64,000 nt of DNA from Pseudomonas karstica (GTDB lineage: Bacteria > Pseudomonadota > Gammaproteobacteria > Pseudomonadales > Pseudomonadaceae): NCBI RefSeq assembly GCF_009707515.1, contig NZ_WLYI01000009.1:89374-153373 (forward strand). Direction: 5' to 3'. Shown piece after piece: positions 37,035-46,146 of the stretch (positions within the stretch are counted from its first letter, which is position 1; each line of letters starts with the position of its first letter). The notes under the pieces were generated by a model that was not told where the DNA came from, ran no database searches, and was given only the letters and a program-made list of their open reading frames with translations. Both the position numbers and the translations under genes were made by a program.

Positions 37035-37520
37035 TCAGGCTGTAGTGAGGCGTTCCAGGCCCACGAACGGGCAGGTGGTGAGCAGGTCGCTGAGCAGGCG
37101 GCCATCGGCCAATTGCAGGCTGGCGGGTGCCAGTTCGGCCAGAGGGTAGAGCACGAATGCTCGCAGATGGATCTGGTAGTGCGGTACCTTCAGGCGCGGT
37201 TCATCAATCAGTCGGTCACCGAACAGCAGGATGTCCAAGTCCAGCGTGCGTGGGCCCCAACGTTCAAGGCGCTCACGGCCCTGTTCGTTCTCGATGGCTT
37301 GCAGTGCATCAAGCAACTCCAGGGGGGCCAGGGTGCTGTCCAGGGCCGCGACCGCATTGGTGTAGCGCGGTTGGCCCGGGAGCAGGGAGTCACTTTGATA
37401 GAAGGCGGAGACGCCCCCCAGCGTGGTCTCTGGCAGTTTTGCCAATGCATCGATTGCGCAGCGCAATTGTTGTTCCGGGGCAGCCAAGTTGCTGCCCATG
37501 CCGATGTAGATACGCTCCAC
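37035..37520 (-). CDS. folK: HPPK, 6-hydroxymethyl-dihydropterin pyrophosphokinase
   Basis: Activates dihydropterin with ATP for folate synthesis, one step ahead of FolP. Reading from the GTG at 37520 (VERIYIGMGSNLAAPEQQL) gives 161 residues, the family size; the longer open frame overlaps pcnB and is not conserved in type. Motifs: GMGSNL, the ATP/pterin segment ERWGPRTLDLDILLFGD (about 88-104) and VPHYQIHLRAFVLYPLAEL (about 114-132). The start lies six bases after the pcnB stop; the two are probably coupled. Confidence 0.93.
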   Translation of the reverse strand: MERIYIGMGSNLAAPEQQLRCAIDALAKLPETTLGGVSAFYQSDSLLPGQPRYTNAVAALDSTLAPLELLDALQAIENEQGRERLERWGPRTLDLDILLFGDRLIDEPRLKVPHYQIHLRAFVLYPLAELAPASLQLADGRLLSDLLTTCPFVGLERLTTA

Positions 37521-37525
37521 CGTCG

Positions 37526-38932
37526 TTACTCGCCAGACGCGTTCGGTATATCGGCAGCGCTCCGTTTGCGCTTGCTGGTGCTGCTGCGGCGACGCTTTTT
37601 CGGTGCATCCCCCGTGCCGTCGCCCTTGCCGCCAAGTTCGCGAATCATCTCGCGGCGTCCGCTGTCGTTGGCATCCTGATAGTCCGTCCACCATTCGCCC
37701 AGGCCGTCGGTCTGCTCGCCGGCGCTTTCACGCAGCAGCAGGAAGTCGTAACCGGCACGGAAGCGCGGGTTGTCCAGCAACAGGTCGGCGCGTTTGCCGC
37801 TGCGCCGTGGCAGGCGCTCCTGCATATCCCAGATCTCGCGGATTGGCATGGTGAAGCGTTTGGGGATGGCAATGCGTTGGCACTGTTCGGCGATCAATTC
37901 GTGAGCCGCTTCCTGCATGGCCGGAATCGGCGGCATGCCACGGTTCTGCAGGCGCAGTACCCGTGCAGGCAACGCTGGCCACAACAAGGCGGCAAACAGG
38001 AAAGCCGGGGTCACTGGCTTGTTCTGCTTGATCCGCAGATCAGTGTTGATCAGCGCTTCGCTGATCAAGGTGTGGGTGTAGGTCGGGTTGTACTCCAGTG
38101 CTTCGGCGCTGGCCGGGAACAGTGGGTCGAACAACTGCAAGTCCACGAGCATTTCGAAGGTGTCGGCGGCATAGCCGGAAAGGAACAGCTTGAGCACCTC
38201 TTCGAACAGGCGTGCGGAGGGGATTTCTCGCAGCATTGGCGCCAGCTCGCGAATCGGCGCGGCGGTGTGTTTTTCTATGCCGAAGTTGAGCTTCGCGGCA
38301 AAGCGCACGGCCCGCAGCATCCGCACCGGGTCTTCCTGGTAGCGTTGCGTCGGGTCACCGATCAGGCGCAGCAAGTTGTTGCGAATGTCATGTACGCCGT
38401 TGGCGTAATCAAGGATGCGCTCGCTGACAGGGTCGTAATACAGGGCATTGATGGTGAAGTCGCGGCGTTGCGCGTCTTCTTCCAGGGTGCCGTAGACGTT
38501 GTCTCGCAGGATACGCCCGCTTTCGTTGCGCGAAGACTGGTTGCTGTCTTCCTCTTCATCGTTTTGTGGATGATTGGCGCGGAAGGTCGCTACTTCGATG
38601 ATTTCGCGGCCGAAGTGAATATGCACCAACTTGAAACGCCGGCCAATGATTCGCGCATTGCGAAATTCGGCCCGCACTTGCTCCGGCGTGGCGCTGGTGG
38701 CGACGTCGAAATCCTTGGGGGTGATATTAAGCAGCATGTCACGCACGCAACCACCGACCAGATAAGCCTGGTAACCGGCGTTCTGCAGGCGCTCGACGAT
38801 GTTCACCGCATAACGGCTGAACTGGGCGCGTTGCAGCGAATGCTGGCTGCTATTGAGCACTTCAGGCGTGCTGCGTTTGTGTTGCGTACGACGCAAGGGA
38901 GAACGGAATGACTGGAACAACTTCTTCAGCAT
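37526..38932 (-). CDS. pcnB: Poly(A) polymerase I
   Basis: Adds 3' poly(A) tails that promote RNA decay. ATG at 38932 (MLKKLFQSFRSPLRRTQHKR) gives 468 residues; a GTG three codons upstream is the alternative. The nucleotidyltransferase core shows LVGGCVRDMLLNITPKDFDVAT (about 59-80) with the metal-binding D-x-D, and RRDFTINALYYD near 157. The C-terminal tail is highly basic (KKRRRSSTSKRKRS), typical of bacterial PcnB rather than CCA-adding enzymes. It lies between folK and crcZ, with an extended -10 promoter at 38994-39002. Confidence 0.96.
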   Translation of the reverse strand: MLKKLFQSFRSPLRRTQHKRSTPEVLNSSQHSLQRAQFSRYAVNIVERLQNAGYQAYLVGGCVRDMLLNITPKDFDVATSATPEQVRAEFRNARIIGRRFKLVHIHFGREIIEVATFRANHPQNDEEEDSNQSSRNESGRILRDNVYGTLEEDAQRRDFTINALYYDPVSERILDYANGVHDIRNNLLRLIGDPTQRYQEDPVRMLRAVRFAAKLNFGIEKHTAAPIRELAPMLREIPSARLFEEVLKLFLSGYAADTFEMLVDLQLFDPLFPASAEALEYNPTYTHTLISEALINTDLRIKQNKPVTPAFLFAALLWPALPARVLRLQNRGMPPIPAMQEAAHELIAEQCQRIAIPKRFTMPIREIWDMQERLPRRSGKRADLLLDNPRFRAGYDFLLLRESAGEQTDGLGEWWTDYQDANDSGRREMIRELGGKGDGTGDAPKKRRRSSTSKRKRSAADIPNASGE

Positions 38933-38993
38933 GGGATGCACTGTTTGAAGGAATGTTCGGCCATAACCAAGAATGACCGCATGATGGGCGGGG

Positions 38994-39002
38994 ATTCTAG
39001 CA
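38994..39002 (-). promoter_or_regulatory. Extended -10 promoter of pcnB
   Basis: On the reverse strand TGCTAGAAT gives TG-n-TAGAAT, an extended -10 element; no good -35 is seen. It lies downstream of the crcZ terminator and about 60 bases upstream of the pcnB ATG. Confidence 0.55.
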
Positions 39003-39084
39003 TTTAGTCGGGGGATGGTGTAGGAACTAGCTGCAAGCCTTGAGCCAGAAGCTTAAAGAAGGGGGGGCAAGCGCTAAATCGCAG

Positions 39085-39450
39085 AAACTACAAGGGGAGC
39101 CGAAGCTCCCCCAGAAGTAGTTGCATGCTCTATTTTTATTATTGGTTGGGCTTTTTGTTTTTGTTGATCGCCCTCGCCATGAAGCTTTACCTTCATAACA
39201 CTCTCAATCGAGAGTCAAGAGCAAACGGATTGCTTTGGTCGCTGTGTTGCCATGATCAATGATCCAACCAGTTCAGGCTCTGCCTTAGGGCAGTTTTTGT
39301 TGTTCTCGGCCTGGTTGCGGGGCAAGCCCCAAATGCAACGCCTCTCCAAAAGAATCAGTTAGCTGCGCCTCCGCCGTGTTGTTTTTATTGTGCGTGAGTC
39401 GATTCGTCTTATTTTTATTGTCTTTACATTGCTTGTTATTGTTCTTGTAC
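39085..39450 (-). ncRNA. crcZ: CrcZ small RNA (Hfq/Crc sponge)
   Basis: In Pseudomonas CrcZ lies between cbrB and pcnB, is made from a CbrB-activated sigma-54 promoter, and sequesters the Hfq/Crc complex to lift carbon catabolite repression. All of this layout is present. The sigma-54 promoter is at 39460-39476. Six A-rich CA-type motifs follow on the reverse strand (about 39446-39435, 39421-39409, 39391-39378, 39305-39293, 39166-39151 and 39143-39131), for example AACAACAAAAAC and CAATAATAAAAAT. The RNA ends at a hairpin (ACTAC plus GGGGAGC-TTCG-GCTCCCC plus GTAGT) at 39121-39088 followed by TTT. Length is about 366 bases. Ends are estimated, not mapped. Confidence 0.92.
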
Positions 39451-39459
39451 TAAACCTAT

Positions 39460-39476
39460 AGCAGGGTGCGTGCCAA
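39460..39476 (-). promoter_or_regulatory. Sigma-54 promoter of crcZ
   Basis: On the reverse strand TTGGCACGCACCCTGCT has GG at 39474-39473 and GC at 39462-39461, the exact -24/-12 spacing, with a perfect TGGCAC box. The start of transcription should be near 39450. Confidence 0.92.
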
Positions 39477-39532
39477 CTTTTGCCAGCCCCAGTAAAAACA
39501 GGGGGTTGAAGTGGTTTCGGGTTTTTGATGGG

Positions 39533-39575
39533 CGAAAAAAAGCCGGGGCTTCGTTACCGTAAGCCCCGGCTTTTG
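39533..39575 (-). terminator. cbrB terminator (bidirectional)
   Basis: AAGCCGGGGCTT/AAGCCCCGGCTT, a 12-base-pair stem with a nine-base loop, flanked by an A/T run on both sides. It ends the cbrB message on the reverse strand. Its loop contains one more GTTAC/GTAAC element. Confidence 0.85.
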
Positions 39576-39624
39576 TTACGCAAAATATCTGAGGTAACAG
39601 TTTTTTCACATCTGAGGGTGTTAC
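39574..39624. promoter_or_regulatory. CbrB enhancer sites upstream of crcZ
   Basis: TGTTAC (39574-39579), 14 bases, GTAACA (39594-39599), then TGTTAC again (39619-39624). As I recall, CbrB recognises TGTTAC/GTAACA subsites. The elements lie 100-150 bases upstream of the -24 box of the crcZ sigma-54 promoter, as expected for an enhancer-binding protein. Confidence 0.75.
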
Positions 39625-39640
39625 CTGTGGGGGCGCACCC

Positions 39641-41074
39641 TTAGCTTTCGCTGGCTACCCCGGTCTTGCGCCGTGGAATGCCCAGGCGCTGACGCCGTTC
39701 CCACAGGCATTTGCGGCTTACGCCCAGCTTGCGGGCCAACTCGGTCTCGGTCATATGGTCCTGATGCTCAAGAACGAAATGCTGGAAGTAATCTTCCAGT
39801 GATAAATCTTCCGTCGGTTCATGACTGGTATTACCGCCGCCCTGTTGTGGGGTCAGGCCGATGAAATCATCATCATCCAAGTCACTGAGCTCGATATCGA
39901 TACCCAGGAGTTCAGCAGAGATTTCCGGGCTCTCCGACAGGATCACTGCGCGCTCCACCGCGTTTTCCAGTTCTCGCACGTTACCCGGCCAGGAGTAATG
40001 TCGAATAGCCTGCTCGGCATCGGTGGCGAACTTCAGGTCGGTGCGGTTGACCCGTGCGCTCTGGCGTATCAGGAACGCGTTGGCGATCTCGTTGACGTCG
40101 GCGCCGCGCTCGCGCAAGGCCGGCAGCTTGAGAGCAATGACGTGCAGGCGGTAATAAAGGTCTTCACGGAACTGGCCGATTTTCGCCAGGCTTTTCAGAT
40201 CGCGGTGAGTCGCCGCGATCAGCCGTACGTCGACCTTCTGCGATTGCACCGAGCCTACGCGGCGGATCTCGCCTTCTTGCAGCACCCGCAGCAGTCGCGC
40301 CTGGGCCTCCAGGGGCAGTTCGCCGATTTCATCAAGGAACAAGGTCCCGCCATCGGCGGCCTCCACCAAGCCGGCGCGCCCGGCGCTGGCACCGGTAAAG
40401 GCGCCTTTTTCGTGTCCGAACAACTCGGATTCGATCAGGGATTCGGGAATGGCCGCGCAGTTCACTGAAATCATCGGCGCCTTGGCGCGTTTGGACAGGT
40501 TGTGCAGGGCGCGGGCAACCAGTTCTTTACCCGTACCGGACTCGCCCTGAATCAATACATTGGAGTCCGTGGGCGCCACTTTGCGGATCTTGCTGTACAG
40601 GTCCTGCATCGGTGGGCAGGAACCGATGATACCGATTTCGCCGTTGCTGTTGTCTGCGCCGGCCTTTTCGGCGCCATTGGCGACTTTGCCGGTGGGGCGT
40701 TCGGCCGGCGTACTGCTGGCCGACTGTCGGTCGCGCAGGATGCGGGCCACGGCCTGGAGCATTTCGTCGTGGTCGAAAGGTTTGGCGATGTAGTCCACCG
40801 CTCCCATCTTCATGGAGTCCACGGCCGAACGCAGGCTGGCGTAGCTGGTCATGATCAGCACGGGAGTGCCTTGGCCGAGCTTGATCAGCTCGGTACCTGG
40901 CGCGCCTGGCAGGCGCAGGTCACTGACGATCAGGTCGAACGTGGGGATGCTGAAACGCTCTTGGGCTTCTTGCACCGAGCCAGCTTCGCTGACCTGGTAC
41001 TGATTACGTTCAAGCAAACGACGCAAGGCAGAGCGGATAATGGTTTCGTCTTCGACGATCAAAATGTGCGGCAT
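39641..41074 (-). CDS. cbrB: Sigma-54-dependent response regulator CbrB
   Basis: NtrC-family activator of carbon/nitrogen balance; it switches on crcZ and amino-acid use genes. 477 residues: receiver domain with acidic pocket (about 1-120, phospho-acceptor aspartate in [12 protein letters not shown]), AAA+ domain with Walker A GESGTGKE (about 177-184), the sigma-54-contacting GAFTGA loop and the GEIRRVGS motif, and a Fis-type helix-turn-helix ([20 protein letters not shown], about 440-460). It follows cbrA by 22 bases and lies upstream of its target crcZ. Confidence 0.97.
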   Translation of the reverse strand: MPHILIVEDETIIRSALRRLLERNQYQVSEAGSVQEAQERFSIPTFDLIVSDLRLPGAPGTELIKLGQGTPVLIMTSYASLRSAVDSMKMGAVDYIAKPFDHDEMLQAVARILRDRQSASSTPAERPTGKVANGAEKAGADNSNGEIGIIGSCPPMQDLYSKIRKVAPTDSNVLIQGESGTGKELVARALHNLSKRAKAPMISVNCAAIPESLIESELFGHEKGAFTGASAGRAGLVEAADGGTLFLDEIGELPLEAQARLLRVLQEGEIRRVGSVQSQKVDVRLIAATHRDLKSLAKIGQFREDLYYRLHVIALKLPALRERGADVNEIANAFLIRQSARVNRTDLKFATDAEQAIRHYSWPGNVRELENAVERAVILSESPEISAELLGIDIELSDLDDDDFIGLTPQQGGGNTSHEPTEDLSLEDYFQHFVLEHQDHMTETELARKLGVSRKCLWERRQRLGIPRRKTGVASES

Positions 41075-41096
41075 TGATTCAATTCTCTCGACGGTC

Positions 41097-44051
41097 TCAG
41101 TTCACAGCGGACGTCGCTTCGACATGACGCGGCAAGGTCACCCGAATACGGGTGCCGCGTTGGCTTTCGGTGTCAGCCGGGCTGTCGATGGTGATTTGTC
41201 CATAATGCTCTTCAACGATGGAATAGACCAGTGCGAGGCCCAGACCAGTACCTTCACCCGGATCCTTGGTGGTGAAGAAGGGTTCGAACAGTTGGTCCAT
41301 GATGTTCTGTGGAATGCCACTGCCTTCGTCCTCGACGATCAGGTCGACGGTGTGCTCGAAAGCCTCGCTCTTGACACGTACCGCGCTACCGGCCGGTGAC
41401 GCATCGCGGGCGTTGGACAACAGGTTGATCAACACTTGTGCCAAGCGTTGGGAGTCGCCGTCGACCCAATGTTCCGGATCGCACAGGTTGAAAAACTGTA
41501 CTTCGAAATTGCGCCGGTTCAAGGCCAGCAGCCCAATGGCATCCTGGGCGACCTCCGCCAGGCACACTGCTTCGTCGTGATTCTGATGGGCGCCAGCATG
41601 GGCAAAGCTCATCAGCGACTGCACGATGCGTGAGACGCGCTTGGTCTGTTCGAGGATTTGCCCGCTGATTTCGATGATTTCGCCGTCTTCTTCCCGCTCT
41701 TCCCGCAGGTTTTGCGCAAGGCAGGCGATACCGGTGATCGGATTACCGATTTCATGGGCTACGCCGGCTGCCAGTCGGCCAATGCTGGCCAGTCGCTCGG
41801 AATGCACCAGTTTGTCCTCGAGCATCTGGGTTTCAGTCAGGTCTTCCACCAGTAACACCAGGCCGCTGTTGCCGGGCGCAAGTGGTTCGTCGATGGCGGC
41901 TTTGTGCAGATTGAGCCAGCGGGTCTGGCCATCGAGGGCCAGGTGCTGTTTGTGCAAATGTTCGTCAGGCAGGTCGATGAAGCCTTGGAGCAGCTCTTTC
42001 CACGGGTCGCCGATGGTATTCAAGCGCGAACCCACCACGCGCTGGGCAGCGATGCCGGTGAGCTCTTCCATGGCTTTGTTCCACATCAGGATCTCTTGAT
42101 CCTTGGCCAGGGAGCAGACGCCCATGGGCAACTCCTGCAGAGTTTGGCGGTGATAGCGGCGCAGGGCATCAAGCTCGGCGGCCAGGCCCGTCAGGCGTGA
42201 GTGGTAGTCCTCCAGCCGGCTTTCGATGAAATGGATGTCTTCGGTAACGTAGTTTTCACCACCCGCCTTGTAGGGCAGGAAAGTCTCGACCATGTCCTGG
42301 GACACGCTGGGACCCATCAGGCCCGAGAGGTTGGCTTCGATACGGTCCCGCAGGCGGCGCAGGGCGTAGGGGCGACGCTCATCGAAAGGCAGGTACAGAT
42401 CACGCAGCGCCTGCTCTACTTCCTTCTGCGCGGCCTTGGCACCTAACGGCTTGGCCAATTGCGTGGCGAATTCCTGGGGAGAGGCGGCATGCAGTTCACG
42501 CCGTTGCGGACGGCGCACGTTGTCCACCGCGCAGGCTTCAGCGGCGCTGGTTTCTTCCGGGCTGGCGTTGGTAAATAGCGAGATCAAAGTGAACATCAGT
42601 ACGTTGGCCGCCAGGGAGGCAATGGCCGCCATGTGCCAACTGGTGTCATCCAGTACGTAGATCATGTTCAACAGCGGAATGTAGAAGCCCTGCAGATCGC
42701 TCACCAGTGGCAGCAGCATGGTGATTAGCCACACCAGGATCCCTGCCAGCAGCCCGGCGATAAAGCCCCGGCGATTGGCGGTTGGCCAGTACAGCACTGA
42801 CAACACACCAGGCAAGAATTGCAGCGTGGCGACGAAGGCGACGATGCCCAGGTTGGCCAGGTCTTGCTCGGCCGCCATCATCAGGTAGAAGCCATAACCG
42901 GCCATGATGATCGCAACGATCAGCGCCCGGCGTGTCCACTTCAGCCAGCGATAGATGTTGCCTTCGGCAGGCGGCTGGTACAACGGCAGCACCAGGTGGT
43001 TGAGTGCCATGCCCGACAGCGCCAGGGTGGTGACGATGATCAGTCCACTGGCGGCAGACAAACCGCCGACATAGGCCAGTAGTGCCAGGGACTTGCTGTT
43101 GGCGGCGATACCGATACCCAGGGTGAAATATTCCGGGTTGGTGGTGGCCCCCAGTTTCAGGCCCGCCCACAGAATCAGCGGCACCGCCAGGCTCATCAGC
43201 AACAGGAACAGCGGCAAGCCCCAACTGGCGCTGACCAGCGAGCGCGGGTTGAGATTTTCGGTGAAGGTCATGTGGTACATGTGCGGCATGACAATAGCGG
43301 AGGCAAAGAACACCAGCAACAGCGTGCGCCATGGGCCCTCTTGCAGGGGGGTATGCAGGGCAGCGAGGGCGGTCTGGTTTTGCAGTAACCACAGTTCCAG
43401 CTGTTGTGGGCCGTCAAACACGCCATACAGCGCATAGAGGCCGACGCTACCGATGGCGATCAGCTTGATGACTGACTCAAAGGCAATGGCGAACACCAGG
43501 CCTTCGTGCTTTTCCCGAGTGGCGATATGCCGCGAGCCGAAAAAAATCGTAAACAGGGTAATCAACGCGCAAAAGCTCAGGGCAACCCGATGCTGCACGG
43601 GTTCGCGGGTAAGGATGCCGATGGAGTCGGCGACGGCCTGGATTTGCAACGCGAGTAGCGGCAGAACGCCGATCAACATGAAAATCGTGGTCAGCGCCCC
43701 GGCCCAGGTGCTGCGAAAGCGAAAGGCGAACAAGTCTGCCAGGGACGACAGTTGATAGGTCCGGGTGATTTTCAGGATCGGATACAGCAGCACCGGTGCC
43801 AGCAGGAATGCCCCCGAAACCCCGAGATAGCTGGAGAGAAAGCCATAACCGTACTGATAGGCCAGTCCTACCGTGCCATAAAACGCCCAGGCGCTGGCAT
43901 AGACGCCCAGGGACAAGGTGTAGGTCAACGGATGGCGAATGATCGCCCGCGGAATCATTCCGCGCTCACTGATCCAGGCTACACCGAACAGCGCGGCCAG
44001 GTAGGCGGCGCTGATCAGCAGCATCTGGGTCAGGCTAAAGCTCATCGGCAT
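41097..44051 (-). CDS. cbrA: Sensor histidine kinase CbrA with sodium/solute-symporter domain
   Basis: Partner of CbrB. 984 residues. About 13 membrane helices of the SLC5 sodium/solute symporter type (1-500; [30 protein letters not shown]), then a STAC-like linker, a PAS domain (about 620-730), and a histidine kinase: H-box [12 protein letters not shown] (about 768-779), N-box [13 protein letters not shown]-boxes DEGSGIPQ and [10 protein letters not shown]. The transporter half has been linked to histidine uptake in P. putida. ATG could be 44051 (MPMSFS) or 44045 (MSFS). Either start overlaps the 3' end of cbrX. Confidence 0.96.
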   Translation of the reverse strand: MPMSFSLTQMLLISAAYLAALFGVAWISERGMIPRAIIRHPLTYTLSLGVYASAWAFYGTVGLAYQYGYGFLSSYLGVSGAFLLAPVLLYPILKITRTYQLSSLADLFAFRFRSTWAGALTTIFMLIGVLPLLALQIQAVADSIGILTREPVQHRVALSFCALITLFTIFFGSRHIATREKHEGLVFAIAFESVIKLIAIGSVGLYALYGVFDGPQQLELWLLQNQTALAALHTPLQEGPWRTLLLVFFASAIVMPHMYHMTFTENLNPRSLVSASWGLPLFLLLMSLAVPLILWAGLKLGATTNPEYFTLGIGIAANSKSLALLAYVGGLSAASGLIIVTTLALSGMALNHLVLPLYQPPAEGNIYRWLKWTRRALIVAIIMAGYGFYLMMAAEQDLANLGIVAFVATLQFLPGVLSVLYWPTANRRGFIAGLLAGILVWLITMLLPLVSDLQGFYIPLLNMIYVLDDTSWHMAAIASLAANVLMFTLISLFTNASPEETSAAEACAVDNVRRPQRRELHAASPQEFATQLAKPLGAKAAQKEVEQALRDLYLPFDERRPYALRRLRDRIEANLSGLMGPSVSQDMVETFLPYKAGGENYVTEDIHFIESRLEDYHSRLTGLAAELDALRRYHRQTLQELPMGVCSLAKDQEILMWNKAMEELTGIAAQRVVGSRLNTIGDPWKELLQGFIDLPDEHLHKQHLALDGQTRWLNLHKAAIDEPLAPGNSGLVLLVEDLTETQMLEDKLVHSERLASIGRLAAGVAHEIGNPITGIACLAQNLREEREEDGEIIEISGQILEQTKRVSRIVQSLMSFAHAGAHQNHDEAVCLAEVAQDAIGLLALNRRNFEVQFFNLCDPEHWVDGDSQRLAQVLINLLSNARDASPAGSAVRVKSEAFEHTVDLIVEDEGSGIPQNIMDQLFEPFFTTKDPGEGTGLGLALVYSIVEEHYGQITIDSPADTESQRGTRIRVTLPRHVEATSAVN

Positions 44052-44211
44052 CTTTTTGGCTCTGCAGGATGAAAGTCACAACGATCAGAATCAGCCAAAG
44101 CAGATAGGGCCGGTACCACGCGCCTGTGGCGTCGATCCACCAATCCATGATGGCGGGAGAAAACAGATAGATCCCGACGACCAGTAGAAGGACCAATCGA
44201 TAGATATACAT
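44035..44211 (-). CDS. cbrX: CbrX-like 58-residue membrane protein overlapping cbrA
   Basis: A short reverse-strand frame runs from ATG 44211-44209 to TAG 44037-44035 and encodes 58 residues. It reads MYIYRLVLLLVVGIYLFSP, then a WWIDATGAWYRP middle, then a second hydrophobic stretch LLWLILIVVTFIL and a QSQKDADEL tail, so two membrane helices (about 5-20 and 37-50). AGAGG lies a few bases before the ATG. It overlaps the cbrA start by 11-17 bases, which suggests coupled translation. A small gene in the same place has been named cbrX in P. putida, as I recall; its function is unclear. Confidence 0.85.
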   Translation of the reverse strand: MYIYRLVLLLVVGIYLFSPAIMDWWIDATGAWYRPYLLWLILIVVTFILQSQKDADEL

Positions 44212-44251
44212 ATTGGCCTCTGATTGAAAACGCGGTAGCGCGATGGTTTTC

Positions 44252-44351
44252 TGTAGGAGCGAGCTTGCTCGCGAAGGACGTTAACGATAACGCGTGCATT
44301 CTGGATAAATGCGGTGCCTTTGAGTTCTTCGCGAGCAAGCTCACTCCTACA
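44252..44351. repeat. REPIN element between gluQ and cbrX
   Basis: 100 bases starting TGTAGGAGCGAGCTTGCTCG and ending with its inverse (CGAGCAAGCTCACTCCTACA), with GATAACGCG and TTCTGGATAAATGCGGTGCC in the middle. This is the common doublet REP (REPIN) of the P. fluorescens group. It is flanked by an imperfect direct repeat, CTCTGATTGAAAA at 44218 and 44352. Confidence 0.92.
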
Positions 44352-44407
44352 CTCTGATTGAAAAACTGCGGCGATGGTAACGGATGGGCGCCAAGCTGCA
44401 AGAGCCC

Positions 44408-45295
44408 TTAGTGCAATTGTGCGTCCTCCAGGGTTGGTGTGTGCGGGATCATTGCGGCATTCCAGTGACGAATGCCCCAATCCAGCAACTCCCTAGGGCT
44501 GGCGTAAGAGAGTTCTACACCCGGCTGTTGGCCAAGGGCGCGCAATGCTCTGAGCAGCAACGGCGTGGCCTGATCGCGCGCCAGGGGCGGCGAGCGGTAG
44601 GACTTGCCCAATTTATGACCGTCCGGCTGGATGATCAGCGGCACATGCAGATAGCGCGGTTGAGGCAGGCCCAGCAGCTCCTGCAGGTACAGCTGGCGTG
44701 GGGTAGAGTCCAACAAGTCGGCGCCGCGTACGATGTCGGTGACGCCTTGCCAGGCATCGTCGAGGACCACGGCCAGTTGATAGGCATAGAGCCCGTCGCG
44801 GCGGCGGATCACGAAGTCACCGACTTCGCGGCCCAGGTGTTGTCGGAACTCGCCCTGCACCCGGTCGGTGAAGTGGTAGGCAAGCTCCGGCACCCGCAGA
44901 CGGATCGCGGTGTCTTCCAGGCCGTGACCGGCGTTACGACACAGGCCGGGATAAATGCCGTTGTAGGATTCCAGTTGTTTGCGTGAGCAGGTGCAGGCGT
45001 AGGCCAGGCCGTGGCTGAACAGGCGGTTCAGCACTTCGGCGTAGGCATCGTGCCGTTCGCTTTGTCGGACCAGTTCACCGTCCCATTCAAAACCGTAACT
45101 TTCCAGAGCGCTGAGGATAGCCGCCTGGGCGCCGGGCTCTTCCCGCGGAGGGTCGAGGTCTTCCATGCGCATCAGCCAACGGCCGTTGCTGGCGCGGGCG
45201 TCGAGGTAGGAGGCGAGGGCGGCGACCAGGGAGCCGAAGTGCAAGTGGCCGCTGGGCGTGGGGGCGAAGCGCCCGATATAGGAGGAGGCTGTCAT
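44408..45295 (-). CDS. gluQ: Glutamyl-Q tRNA(Asp) synthetase
   Basis: Attaches glutamate to queuosine at position 34 of tRNA-Asp. 295 residues, a truncated GluRS catalytic core with no anticodon-binding domain. APTPSGHLHFGS (about 11-22) is the HIGH region; the zinc cysteines are in CTCSRKQLESYNGIYPGLC (about 100-118); KLGKS (about 230) replaces KMSKS. It lies directly downstream of dksA (84 bases), the usual dksA-gluQ pairing of gammaproteobacteria. Confidence 0.96.
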   Translation of the reverse strand: MTASSYIGRFAPTPSGHLHFGSLVAALASYLDARASNGRWLMRMEDLDPPREEPGAQAAILSALESYGFEWDGELVRQSERHDAYAEVLNRLFSHGLAYACTCSRKQLESYNGIYPGLCRNAGHGLEDTAIRLRVPELAYHFTDRVQGEFRQHLGREVGDFVIRRRDGLYAYQLAVVLDDAWQGVTDIVRGADLLDSTPRQLYLQELLGLPQPRYLHVPLIIQPDGHKLGKSYRSPPLARDQATPLLLRALRALGQQPGVELSYASPRELLDWGIRHWNAAMIPHTPTLEDAQLH

Positions 45296-45379
45296 AGTCC
45301 GGATATTACTGGAAAACCGGTAAACGCCAGAAACAAAAATGGGGCGTTCACACGCCCCATTTTTACTGTTCGGCGGTGA

Positions 45380-45823
45380 TTACTTGCCGACCTGTTTTTC
45401 CTTGATTTCCGCCAAGGTCTTGCAATCCACACACATGTCGGCGGTAGGACGGGCTTCCAGACGGCGAATACCAATCTCGACACCGCAGGATTCGCACCAG
45501 CCGTAGTCTTCATCCTCGATCAGTTGCAGGGTCTTGTCGATTTTCTTGATTAGCTTGCGCTCGCGATCACGGGCGCGCAGTTCAAGGCTGAACTCTTCTT
45601 CCTGGCTGGCACGATCTGCCGGGTCAGGGAAGTTGGCCGCTTCGTCCTTCATATGGTCAACGGTACGGTCGACCTCCTGCATCAAGTCTTGTTTCCACTT
45701 CTGCAGGATCTTGGTGAAGTGCTTGCGCATGGGCTCGCCCATGTACTCCTCGCCCTTCTTTTCCACGTAGGGTTCGAAGCCGCTTAGGCCTTGAGTTTGC
45801 TGTTGCTTTGCTTGGGTGGGCAT
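45380..45823 (-). CDS. dksA: RNA polymerase-binding transcription factor DksA
   Basis: Binds the RNA polymerase secondary channel and acts with ppGpp in the stringent response. ATG at 45823 (MPTQAKQQQTQGLSG) gives 147 residues. A long coiled-coil with the DPADRASQEEE tip region lies at about 70-81, and a four-cysteine zinc finger (WCESCG, then CVDCK) at about 114-138. All four cysteines are present, so this is the canonical zinc form and not DksA2. Its probable targets include the stringent-type promoters at 16767 and 63878. Confidence 0.97.
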   Translation of the reverse strand: MPTQAKQQQTQGLSGFEPYVEKKGEEYMGEPMRKHFTKILQKWKQDLMQEVDRTVDHMKDEAANFPDPADRASQEEEFSLELRARDRERKLIKKIDKTLQLIEDEDYGWCESCGVEIGIRRLEARPTADMCVDCKTLAEIKEKQVGK

Positions 45824-46146
45824 GAATGGACCGCCTCTCACTCTTCTAATCCATTGCGCAGGATTGCAACATCACCGACACCTGCCGGCCCTGCGGCTGC
45901 AAGCGGGCGAACTTACCAGATAGATCCGGGGTGCGCCACTCCCGGTTGTCGAAGCCCCGTTTTGTGAGGGGTGCAAACAGACATAGGCCGTAGCAGGGCG
46001 GGGCTTGTACTGCCTGGAAGGTTAATTTTAGCCGATTTGCCGACACTTGCCCGAAACGCCAAGCACGGATGTTGGGACAATAGAGCATGTATTGCGCCGC
46101 CGGTTGGGTAGAATCGGGGTTTGTCCTCATCAGTTAAGGAAGGCTA
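45824..46146. other. dksA/aminotransferase divergent intergenic region
   Basis: About 320 bases that must hold the promoters of dksA (reverse) and the aminotransferase (forward). TAGAAT at 46109-46114 is a possible forward -10 but lacks a -35 partner at proper spacing. TAAAAT on the reverse strand (about 46026-46031) is a weak dksA candidate. No repeat, RNA gene or terminator is evident. Confidence 0.5.

Noticed and set aside
44091..44480. Longer reverse-strand frames over the gluQ-cbrA gap
   Set aside because: They run through the REPIN and lack membrane or family features; the third frame holds the convincing cbrX.
45846..46130. 94-codon reverse-strand frame upstream of dksA
   Set aside because: It fills the region where the dksA promoter must lie, has no ribosome site and no recognisable features; I treat it as chance.
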